From the NCBI RefSeq assembly GCF_050947875.1, contig NC_134572.1:127031605-127095604 (forward strand): DNA of 64,000 nucleotides, read 5' to 3'. Positions 13,000-22,615 of this stretch are shown here, in pieces. This stretch comes from Dermacentor variabilis (lineage: Eukaryota; Arthropoda; Arachnida; Ixodida; Ixodidae). Position numbers and translations under genes: made by a program. Numbering within the stretch: position 1 is the first letter of the stretch; each line of letters begins with the position of its first letter. The notes beneath the pieces were generated by a model. It was given only the letters and a program-made list of their open reading frames with translations, had not been told where the DNA came from and made no database searches.

Positions 13000-14271
13000 T
13001 AATTTAGTCCTTTCTCTCATAGCCGCGTGCCAGGCATGGTGTACCGCATGGCGGTGTACTAAACCCTACCCTGTTCAACCTGGTGCTCGTTAGTCGAGCC
13101 GATTCGTTGCCAGAAATCGTACAGCGCTCCCTACATGCGGACGACATTTGCATATGGGCTTCAGGAGCGACACGTGTACAAGTCACCGAATGATTTCAGA
13201 AGGCTTCAACGGTAGTGTGAACGTACCTGAGAACGCAAGGCCCGGAGCTTTCACCTGCAAAGAGTGTTTTCCTTGCTTTTACTCACAAAGCGATGGCCCC
13301 GAATGCTTTGCGGATTAATGGCCGAAATGTATCATACAGGCTAACGCACCACTTTCTTGTTCGTCATCATTGATAGAGGTTTCTCTTAGAGCCCTCACGT
13401 AATGTATGTGACAAAGTGTTTGGCCACCAATGTGGATCTTCTCGTATTTCTCGCCGGAAATTCCTGGGGCGCTACAGTACTATCAATGTTGCAACTATGT
13501 GAACGCTATTCTAGGCTTTCTGCGGTTCAGATCGCATGTACTAGGAAGTACATGCACTACAAGTGTTCGCAGACTTCAGACTGCGCTAGACCAAGCACTC
13601 AAATTGTATTGATCTCTGAAAAAAATGCATGATTGATTGCGCCAGTGGCCATTGCCAGAGATTCCCGTATGACAGTCTACATTGCTACAGATGTCCTGAG
13701 AGCACACATCCGACATCTGACTAGGATTCCCTTGGAAAATCGTGTTTGCTTGCTAGCAAAGAGGCTACATTTAACATTTGCCGAAAGTATTGTAAGACAT
13801 CAGTCCTACATGCCAGCACGATTCACATCAACTACATGATTACCAGCCCAAATGTGGTGACTGCACCTACCGCAAGTACAATTTTCAGTTATGGGCATTA
13901 AAACTAGACCTTGAGCACTATTTTAAGCTTTGAAGCAAGTCACCTTTCAATACATATACAACGTTCACTGATTCCGGCAAAATGTCTACACATATGGATC
14001 GGTAAAACTGAACAGCTCGGCTGCTGCAATCATCATCCCGGCAAAATCTGAAGAAATAAAGAAAAACTTCATGTGTGACCATAGACACGTGCAAAGCTTT
14101 CCGGCAACATAACACAATCTGCCAATGGTTTCTAGGGCGTTGCGACATCAGCGGGAATGACCATGCCAACGAAGCCTCCCGCTTGCACATGAAAGGGGCC
14201 AATGTGTCTTGATTCCGCTTTGGCGAACAGACAGTGCTGCTGGCTTCCATTTGATGTGCCTTGAATGTACT
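13000..14271 (+). mobile_element. I/R1-like LINE: reverse transcriptase to RNase H, interrupted by a PLE
   Basis: Read through stops and frameshifts, the plus strand gives an RT palm segment with H-A-D-D-I-C-I-W-A-S-G at 13134-13166 (the Y-A-D-D motif with Y to H). Next come an 'A-K-S-V-F-L-A-F-T' stretch and a thumb-like region with R-A-H-I-R-H-L-T-R-I-P near 13.7 kb. Last is an RNase H end reading F-L-G-R-C-D-I-S-G-N-D-H-A-N-E-A (about 14133-14180). RNase H after RT marks the I/R1-like group. The same LINE resumes at 17066 beyond a Penelope insertion. Many stops show it is an old copy. It appears truncated upstream of the RT. Confidence 0.75.
14263..14271. repeat. Target-site duplication, left copy
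   Basis: The nonamer 'gaatgtact' directly precedes the PLE and recurs at 17066-17074 directly after it. An exact 9-bp repeat at both ends of the element marks the insertion event. Confidence 0.85.
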
Positions 14272-14355
14272 CATAGTACCTTGCTGGTGAAGCAGCGCAC
14301 AAACACGGACACAGTGGAGACAAGCAGGAATAGACGACACTCGCTGTACTCGCAA
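14272..14355 (-). repeat. PLE terminal direct repeat, 3' side (pLTR)
   Basis: About 84 bp starting 'tcatagtaccttgctgg' and running to 'actcgctgtactcg'. It matches 16982-17065 in the same orientation with only a few substitutions, for example acggac versus acagac. It lies exactly at the element's 3' boundary next to the duplicated target. Confidence 0.85.
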
Positions 14356-14583
14356 CTATTTTATTTCAGAACACATACTTCAAGTTTATATACCTGCGCA
14401 CCCTCAGGTGTCAACGCAAATCATGGCAAGATTAGAGGCTTTTTTTATATATATATATATCGTTTGCCCGCTCATACTCGGGCGTCAAAGGCATTGCACT
14501 TATCTATCATGGTGTGCAATCCTATCGTAATTTGTTGCAACCCTAACAACCATTTGTATTACACATTTTCTTTTCTCTTCTTT

Positions 14584-16988
14584 TTAGTGTACTTCCAAAA
14601 ACGCAACCTCACCATGGCTTAGATGGACAGATGGCTGACTGATACAACCCTCTCCCCTCTTGTGAATATGAAATGCTTCGATTATTTCCCTGGTTAGTTG
14701 ATCCTTATGGTGTGATAAAACTGTGGCATCATTGTAAAGCGGCCAGCACCCATGTTGCGAGCAGTGCCCCTTAATATGGGAATGAATGTTTCCCCCCAGT
14801 GACCTTTTGTGCTCTAAAAGTCTCGTGTTTACACAACGGCCTGTTTGGCCGATGTATACTTTCCCACACGATATGGGCAAACAGTAGACTACAGAAGACC
14901 TGCACTCGACAAGTTTTTTTTGTGCTTGACTGTGCACTTACGTCCATTTTCTTTTACTTTTGTTGAAACTCTACGATCCAGTCCGGCACATATTTTTCCG
15001 AGTTTGTTAGGCGCTGAAAAAACTACTCGTAGACCGTATCTGCCACCTACGTTTTTTAAGTTATGCGCAATTTTGTGTGCATATGGTAGTGACGCAATTT
15101 TTTTGCTGTCAATCTCTAGTCTGTTGCGCTCTTTCTGATAGCCATTGCGCACATAACGGATCAACTTATACGCTGATGTACAGAGTACATGTTTTTCATA
15201 CCCTGCATTCTTTAGTCTGATAACCTGTTGGCTGAATGTTTCTTTTATTTTTTCCGGGCAAGACTTAGTTAAGGCAGCCCTCAGGCACGAGAAAGCTATG
15301 CCACTTTTTACGATTTTAGAGTGTCCCGAGTTATAACTAAGCAAGGGTTTTTCTGATCGCGGATTGTATGACCAGCAAACGTGGTCCGGTGTGGAAGTTA
15401 ACGCCAAATCTAAAAATTGTAGCTTGCCATTCTGCGGCAACTCAGCAGTGAAAGCCAGTCCTTGGCTGTTGTCCTTGAACACTTTTAAGACTTCATTCAT
15501 TCTTACGTCCAAAACACCATGTTCGATTATAACCAAAAAATCGTCCACAAAGCGGAACACTTTTACCGCTAAGTCTTTAAGGTTTGCAACTATCGCTTTG
15601 TCTATACTACCTAAAAAAATTGTGCTGAGTACCGGAGCTACTTTTGAGCCTATACATATACCGGACTTTTGTCTGTACATAACATCATTCCACATTACAA
15701 AGGTGGACTCAAGGTAAAATGTTAATAGTTCAAGAAATGTATTAACTGATACGCCACATTTGCTGACAAATTCCATCTCGTCGTTGTCTTCCGTTATACA
15801 GTGCCTAACACTCGATAATAAGGGACCATGCGGAATATTGTAATACAAATCCTGTACATCTATGCTGAAGAATTCACATCGTCCAGGGTTAGACGTGCTT
15901 AAGTACGTTACTAACGTTTCAGAGTTTGGTAAAACGAACGGATCGGTAACTATCAAGCCATTAAGGTGGTTTTGAAGGAATGAAGATACAACCAACTGCC
16001 ACGAGTCCCTTTCTGATACTATGGCTCTGAACGGAACGTCAACCTTATGTGTTTTTGCCACGAAAAACAATTCGAGATGTAGGTTGCACGAGCGCTTAAC
16101 TACAGAAGCAAGTCGCTCAAAATTGTTGCTTGCGAGTAATGTGACTGCTTTATCCCTCACCTTTTTAGCTTTTACGTCGACACGTACGAAATTCTTTCTG
16201 ACCGCTGTCATCGCCTTCTCTTGGAAGAGACCTTCAGGCACAACTACAAAACAACCTTCCTTGTCAGAAGTCAGAAACCGTAAATCGTTCTTCACGCCAA
16301 AGTTCACTAGATTCCTTACGTGTTGCTCTTTTCTGTCGACGGTCATTGTCCTGGATAGCACATCCATACACTCTGTAATGAAACGTGGACGTTCTTCTTC
16401 GGCCACACGACGCGCCATGGTCTTGGTCAGTGCTACTTTTTCTGGTGGAGTGAAAGCCGGCTCGAAGGAGAACTTCGGACCGAGTCCAAGAATCCTTTTG
16501 TAGTTCTCGGAAACGGTGGCGTCTCCCAAGGTGACCACCCTGCGCTCAGGTGGTCTGTGCTTCTTTGGTCTAGGTAGGTGTGGTCTCGTGGTCGCCCACA
16601 ACCACTCCGCCAAACTGTCGGACGTCCTACACCATTCCCTGAAGCGTCTGTTGTGCTCTCGACCGTGAAGCAAGGCGCACGTTACTCTCAGGGAATCCTT
16701 GAAATGTCTTGCTTGTCTCCATAATTCGGCTTTCACAATCCTACAAATGCGTTTTGAGTGTGTTGAAGATGGCTGAAGGAAACCGCACATGGTTTCGAGT
16801 TCCTGGGGGCATACGTTGTACCTTACATGCCAAGATGCCACTCTTGCCTTGCAAACGCATATCGCCATAACTGTAGCCAGGGTGCTAGGGTCATATTGCT
16901 TGAAGTTGTTCGAACAGATAAAAGGGCCCGTTGTAATGGAAATGAAGTTCAGTAACGTGGAAAGTTGGGCTAGTTGGTGAGTGATCAT
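14584..16988 (-). pseudogene. Penelope-like reverse transcriptase plus GIY-YIG endonuclease, one frameshift
   Basis: The first part is open from the ATG at 16988 to 14889 (about 700 codons); upstream non-ATG codons in the pLTR extend it. Visible RT features are G-S-K-V-A-P-V-L-S-T-I-F-L (motif B region), the catalytic F-R-F-V-D-D-F-L (D-D at 15540-15545) and a thumb with S-Y-N-S-G-H-S-K-I-V-K. The second frame, to 14584, holds a GIY-YIG-type domain (S-C-G-K-V-Y-I-G-Q-T-G-R, then L-E-H-K-R-S and a zinc-binding-like C/H cluster). The frames overlap at a T8 run (A8 on the coding strand, 14914-14921), so one base gained or lost separates them. This could be a mutation, a sequencing error in a homopolymer, or programmed slippage. 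The enzyme would nick chromatin DNA and prime reverse transcription of the element RNA. Confidence 0.88.
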
Positions 16989-17065
16989 AGTACCTTGCTG
17001 GTGAAGCAGCGCACAAACACAGACACAGTGGAGACAAGCAGGAATAGACGACACTCGCTGCACTC
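16982..17065 (-). repeat. PLE terminal direct repeat, 5' side (pLTR)
   Basis: Second copy of the 84-bp repeat, at the 5' boundary of the element on the coding strand. It abuts the right target-site duplication at 17066. The RT open frame runs into it, so it probably carries promoter or leader sequence. I did not find an intact hammerhead core in it. Confidence 0.85.
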
Positions 17066-17074
17066 GAATGTACT
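17066..17074. repeat. Target-site duplication, right copy
   Basis: Exact repeat of 'gaatgtact' found at 14263-14271. The LINE reading frame continues directly beyond it, which confirms the insertion point. Confidence 0.85.
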
Positions 17075-17660
17075 TTCCCCCTGTTGGGCTCGAATGTTTT
17101 CACCATGCCTCGTTTGCGTTCGTTGTCTCCGGATATGCAAATTCATATACGCCTGGGTTGCCACGACCTGAACAGACCACGATGTACCGTCTGTGGCTAG
17201 GGGTAGCATTTACAAATTATTGTGCCTTCCTTACTGGAATGGCCAACAGCCCCTCGTGCGGCACGTGCACCTTTGAGGAGACGCTCGCACACGTTATCTG
17301 TGTCTGCCCACACTATAGTGCCGAGGGGTAAGAGATGTGCAGAGTGATGGACTAATGTGACAATCGTCCACTATATGAACCGAAAGCTCTAGGCCAGTGC
17401 TCCCAAAGAACATCCGTGCATAAGGCCTTATTCGCGCTACTAAGTTTCTTGTGGTCTACGGGGCTTCAGGACAGTCTTTAATAACGCCGCCCTCTACCAC
17501 TGTATCGTATAAGCGATTTGTTTGCACTCGCCTCTCCTGCTCTCTCTCTCTCTCTCTCTCTCACGCCCTTGCGCTCCTCTTTCTCGTCTTAATCCCTAAC
17601 TCCTTCCCCTGCGCAGGGTAGGTAAACAACCTTCACAACCTCTAGTTAACCTCCCTGTCT
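17066..17660 (+). mobile_element. I/R1-like LINE C-terminus and 3' UTR (continuation after the PLE)
   Basis: The frame at about 17068-17331 reads P-R-P-E-Q-T-T-M-Y-R-L-W-L-G-V-A-F-T-N, then a Cys/His cluster (C-G-T-C...H-V-I-C-V-C), then a stop. Further on, F-L-W-S-T-G-L-Q-D-S-L ends near 17480. This matches the C-terminal tail of the fragment at 6.2-6.4 kb. The 3' UTR contains a (TC)n run at 17539-17562 and 'gttaacctccctgtcttcc' before its likely end near 17680. It joins logically to the RNase H part ending at 14271. Confidence 0.75.
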
Positions 17661-18654
17661 TCCCTCTCTCTCTCATAGCCACCTCATTGGCAAGTTCCGG
17701 ATATTGGTAACACAAACAGCTGAGCGCAGCCAAAAAGCAGCGTCAGTGGAACTGCAAATGGGTGAACCCAAGCTCGCCTTGGCTGTTTTTACACAGTAAC
17801 GAAAGCGTCCACTACGCTCTCGGTCCAGTATTTCCAAAATTTCTTCTTTTTCGCGAACAGAGAGAACGTGAATCTAATGAAAACGTTGCCCATGACGGAT
17901 AAGGAAAGCAAAATTTGGACCGGCGTGGACTCGTTTCTTTGAAACAGCGCTGACCACTCGCCCAGCACGTTGTCGTTTCTCAGCGAAACACCTGCTGCAC
18001 GCTTATAGAACGTCGTTCACCCATAATTAGATACGCTTCTGCGCTATCTTTTTCAGGAGAAAATTGTGCAGCATTTCCGTCAACACAGGGACGTCGCCAA
18101 TGCTCAAACAGTGCGAACGTTGTAAATGCTGGCACCATAGCGCCGGCAGTCTCGCTCACAAAGGAACTCCGAGATTTGCGTTTCATGGTGGGCCGGCGCT
18201 TGATGCGTAAAAAAAAACAAAAAAGCTGATGTGTGATGTTACTCACCTGTCTCTCCCCCAGCTCACGGCATATGCGCACTTCATAGGAGCTGACTCGTTT
18301 CATTGAATCCGTGTTGCTCATCCCGTATTTTAGGATTCGCATTTAGGCAGACGTCCGAAGGTGTGCCTGCCTGCGGACACTACTACTATACACGACATTA
18401 CTCCTATAAAGACTACTGCGCTACTACTAAACATGGAAGCAGATGCACTACTGTTATAGACGGCAGAAGGTGCGGGTAAGCTAGACAAACATAAATTTGA
18501 GGTACAGCCACGGTAATTTTTACTATTTCTGAAAAATAAAACCCAGGGAAAATTTTTAAGCAGACAACTGACGCTGGGCTTGCAGGTGGAAAGCCGCATT
18601 AAATCACCGCAGCATCTAGACGACATTACAAAAGCTGCCGCCCATCAGATGAAT
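17661..18654. other. Unassigned DNA
   Basis: Minus-strand open frames of 120 codons (17980-18342) and 98 codons (18330-18626) have no recognisable domain and no obvious splice sites. No repeat was recognised. Confidence 0.4.
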
Positions 18655-18830
18655 ACTGTGCCTGACGTGGTAGTTTTATGGCAATGTAGTTGCTCGAGGT
18701 CGCGGGTTTGATCACGACCACGGCCGACGCATTTCTGCGGGGACGAAATCAGAGTCCCGCACTGTCGCGTGCCTCATAATCAGATCGTGGGCTTTGCATG
18801 CGTAAAGCCCTATGATTTTGCTAAAGTATA
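18655..18830 (+). repeat. tRNA-derived SINE, internally deleted copy
   Basis: A tRNA-like head with a B-box-like 'gtcgcgggtttgatcac' (about 18699-18715) is followed by a shortened body. The tail 'gtgcctcataatcagatcg' is the complement of the 3' part of the SINE at 41.6 kb. The middle of that family (the part with 'gtgcac..aaagaa') is missing, so this copy has an internal deletion. Confidence 0.6.
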
Positions 18831-19214
18831 ACGCTTCCGCGAAGATGCGCTGCGCAATGCGCTAGCCTTGTCGCCCGTTATGAACAATGGCGCACAACGA
18901 CGCCTCAAACAAAGACGTCTCGATGTGTGTTGTGTGCCATTTAGACAAACACAAGTGGTGCTCGCAAGCCAACATTTAGGATCAGCTCACCACCTTCGTA
19001 TTGCGATAAGCGCTGAAGAACTTAACATCACGGCCAATTACCATCAATCAACGTAACCAGCAAAAGTATTCCTACAGTGCGTGGGATCCGCATAATTTTG
19101 AAGAGTGTATGCATTTCTATTCCCGCCCAACAAGAAAGCGCATACGTCCGTCTTGTCACGTACGTGATCGCTGCAAAGAAATTAATGTATCGAACGAAAT
19201 AAATTCACAACGCG

Positions 19215-19585
19215 GAGCGATGGCGATGGTGTTTTGAACCTACGACCCCACGGTCAAGGCTGATTGTTTTATCCACTGGGATAAACACCCCCGTTTGCAG
19301 AAAGTGAATATGTCTGAACCATGCGAATGTATTGTACCGGCAGCAGAAAACAAACGTCAAAGGAGAACAGTATCGGTGAAGGCCTTATGGAGAGCGATGG
19401 TGATGGTGTTTCGAACCTACGACCCCACGATCAAGGCTGATTGTTTTATCCACTGCAATAAACACCCCCGTTTGCAGAAAGTGAATATGTCTGAACCATG
19501 CGAATGTATTGTACCGGCAGCAGAAAACAAACGTCAAAGGAGAACAGTATCGGTGAAGGCCTTATGGAAAGATATGGTGATGGTG
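19215..19585. repeat. Two 177-bp tandem units containing a tRNA-like promoter
   Basis: Units start at 19215 and 19392 ('gagcgatgg...'), and a third start at 19569 is quickly lost. The two full copies differ at few positions. On the minus strand each unit contains 'gtaggttcgaaacacc' or a close variant (B-box-like) preceded by 'cagtggataaaacaatc'. A short SINE or tRNA-like head therefore seems to have been amplified in tandem. Open frames through the array are an artefact of the repeat. Confidence 0.8.
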
Positions 19586-19639
19586 GAATAAAAGCCATCT
19601 CTAGGACCACATGTAGAGAAGACTTGGAGAATTTTGACA

Positions 19640-19925
19640 TCAAGGTTGATAAGGCTCGGATGAAGTTCAGTAAGGTTGATAAGGACCCATAAGAGTTGAT
19701 AAGGGTCGGGTCGTGTTCGATAAGGTTGATAAGGACAGATAAATGTTGATAAGGATCGAATCGATTGCTATAACATTGCCACCAACCAACAAAGATTGAT
19801 AAGGCACAGATCGAGTTCGGTAAAGTTGATTCCAAGCGATAAAGGTCGATAAGGGTCAGATCCAGGCGATGAAGTTCATAACGACCTATATGGGTTTATA
19901 CTGGTCGGATCACGTTTTATGAGTT
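19640..19925 (+). repeat. Degenerate 'gttgataagg' minisatellite
   Basis: The core 'gttgataagg' or close variants recurs at least seven times, mixed with 'ggtcggat' and 'gttcgataag' cores, over about 290 bp. Spacing is irregular (about 20-50 bp), so the array is old and decayed. No coding potential. Confidence 0.75.
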
Positions 19926-22364
19926 TGATAATGACACCGGGTTACACGGAGATAGGCAAGTGGCGCAGTGCTTACGCATACTTAGACAACTCCCAGTGGA
20001 GTTACTGCGTGAACTTTTGTAAGTTATACCATTGAAGTGACATTCTACATTGCGACACTCTATAGTGACATTCTATCCCCAAGCAACGGGTCATTCAAGT
20101 AACGTTTAGGCACCCCTGGGAATCGACACATAGCTGCGGCCCCTCTGCCTTCGCGTGTGAAGCTTAATTTTCTATTTTGCGATGCTCGCTTTGAATTCTC
20201 CACATCGTGCTCCGAGCGAAGTGTACATTCCCAAAAGAAATGAGTGTGTATGTGCGTCTCTGATTCGTGAGCTCTCGTTTTATACTTTATTGTGTCTGCT
20301 TCCTTTCATTCTGCGGTTGCTGTGCATTTTTTTTTGTAAGCTCAGCGTCTGCCATCAACCACTCTCACAAAGAAAATGAAACTATGCATAATTCAGTTCG
20401 CACTTCACGCGGTTAATGTCCTTTCTCGCTGTGTTTTTTGAGCAGTTAGCGATTTGATATCTTAGTCTTAGATTCATATTTTTCTCCCTGTTATGTCACC
20501 TTTCTCTATGCGTTCTCACGAAGTTCTGCAAGAAGTTTCCCTCAACGGACTCGATTGCCCCCTTTTAGTTTAATGAAAGGATTAACCATAATTGAGGTGG
20601 GAAGTCGTTCGGGCGAGCGTGGCGTAACACAATGCCGTACGGAAATGAAGAGGCGCTTCATTTTGCCACCGGAAAATGAATTAACGCAAGAACTTGTGCG
20701 GCGGCTTTCCGCTGGGAAGTTAGCCTTTTTTAAGTGCCTTTATTGAGACACAAGTAGTTTGCTCTAGCGTGAAGCATTTATTTATTTACAAGACCATATG
20801 AGTAACGTGTCTCTCCCAACTTCAGAGAATCAGAGAACTCTTCTTATATTGAGAGTCTGCGTTCAGAAGCACTACTTCTTTTTTCAGAAGTGCGGCAACA
20901 ATGACATTCATGTGTACGCGGATAAAGGTGCTTTGTTTTTTGCAATTGTACAGCTGACATAAACGTGTAATATTTACCGTGAGAGCATACGGGACGCTTC
21001 TTCTGGTTAGTTTAATTTTTTGTTAGTGTTTCAATTTACGTTTTGTTTTTGTTTTGCTTTCTGGAATTAGCATGCCTATGTGTTTGTGGTATGTGTGTCG
21101 CCTTATATCGAGACAGGGCTGTAGCCTCGATTTCTAGGCATTAACATAGCTACGTTTCAGTTACCTTGTGGACATTACCTGGTATTCCAATCACCCTAAC
21201 ATAACAAAAAAAAATGAATGTATCTGTGCACAAAATTGATGGCGTACAGTAAATCTCTTCAAGGGGCACCCTCGCGGTGGACACGAAATTCCGTAAAGAA
21301 GGACCGAACAGATGGCATAGGCAAATAAATAATAAAATAAGACAACACTACTTACCAAACTTTCCGGCTCTCATTTCGTTTAGTGCGGCAGCATGCAGAC
21401 TCTTACAGCGGACATCGCCATCTTCAAGAAAACAACTTTCTGGCGATGTTGGCTTCCCTTTATATATTACATCATGAGACCTCCCTATGCTTTGTATTGT
21501 GCCTTTCAAAGCAGTCACTGCGGAAGCCCCGCAGTGACTGCTTGTCGGACGCAGCTGCTTTCACGACCAGCCTGGGTGTTTCTACGCTTCAGAGCTGATG
21601 TACCCGCGGAGGCAAGCAAGCACGTTTCGCTTGCTTGAATAAACACCGCGCTTAGTGGCCATGCAAAGACACGCTAGCCGTGTGGACGTGCCACTCTTTA
21701 AAGGTTGAAGCTCGCACTGTTACAGCATTCAGAGCGGCCTGGTGATGACTGAAGAAATAATTATACTAGGAACTCCCGCACGGGTCCAAAAAAAAAAAAA
21801 AGACGCATGTCGACTCACCTGCTTTGTATTGTATGAGAGAGACAGAACCAACCGCATTTCATCAGAGTGCCAGCAGCAGGGGATTCTCCTCCGCTTTTCA
21901 TCGCACGCGTTTCACGTTCGCCGCCGTTTACGCTTTAGCACACGGGTGCGAGTGCAAATTTGCGTTCTCTCGCGGGTGGTGGACCTGCTCAATTAGGAAC
22001 AGCCGGCAACATACTACACAAGCGTTAGAAAGCAGGAATAAAGCAGAACCATGATGTCTGCCATAGGTGAAGGCTGAACTGTCAGGGGCTGCCGGTGGCA
22101 GCCGCCTGGCGTCCAGCGACGCTTACCGCCGCCGCGTTCATTGCGTTAATTATAGTCCTGACAGGTAGACGGTAGCATGCTCAGGCCATTCAAAGTGCGC
22201 TTATGGAGGAGAAAGCGTTTCGTGGCGACTGCTACCGCCGCTGAACGGCGTAGCCTGCTAAACCGATGGTTCGCTGTCCTTGAGATGCCCGTGTGACATG
22301 ACTTTAATTCTACTCAATATCGAATAAATTTAAAGGATCTTTTTTGTGTGCGTCGTTGTAGAGT
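19926..22364. other. Unassigned DNA
   Basis: Only short open frames. A perfect 13-bp hairpin occurs at 21511-21541. The GC-rich segment at 22.08-22.27 kb has no recognised feature. A poly-A run lies at about 21789-21801. Confidence 0.4.
21511..21541. repeat. Perfect 13-bp hairpin
   Basis: 'gcagtcactgcgg' is followed after 5 bases by its exact complement 'ccgcagtgactgc'. Function unknown. It could be a structured RNA element or a TE remnant. Confidence 0.8.
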
Positions 22365-22615
22365 GGTGTTTACCAACTGGTACATACGCAGTCACCCCAA
22401 TCGACATCGAAGAGGTTCATTGAAGACTAGCACAGACCCATTGGCACATACCCAGTGATAGAAGTTGTCGTAAGAGAGTTTCATTGAAGAGCGGTACGTA
22501 CCGCGTCACGAATCTACAGTGACGGATGTCGGCCGGAAAGAGATTGGTTGAAGAGTGTCACGTATGTGCGCGTTGCCACATACTCAGTCACTGAAGCTGG
22601 CCCGACAGTTGGTTT
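22365..22615 (+). repeat. Degenerate minisatellite, about 65-70 bp unit
   Basis: About three and a half diverged units share the cores 'ttcattgaag', 'cacatac.cagt.a' and 'agttg'. Unit starts lie near 22417, 22481 and 22545. I recall similar units from tick intergenic DNA. Confidence 0.65.

Larger units (their letters stand above)
14272..17065 (-). mobile_element. Nearly complete Penelope-like element inserted in the I-like LINE
   Basis: This 2.79 kb unit is bounded by direct repeats of about 84 bp (14272-14355 and 16982-17065) and by a 9-bp target-site duplication. On the minus strand it encodes a Penelope-type RT followed by a GIY-YIG endonuclease, the standard layout for endonuclease-bearing PLEs. 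The only obvious coding lesion is a frameshift at an 8-base homopolymer. The LINE host is far more decayed than this element, so the PLE is a much younger insertion. The terminal repeats correspond to the pLTRs typical of PLEs. Confidence 0.9.

Noticed and set aside
13918..14355. 145-codon minus frame starting in the PLE repeat
   Set aside because: Its first part matches the pLTR and the rest is the antisense of the I-like LINE RNase H region.
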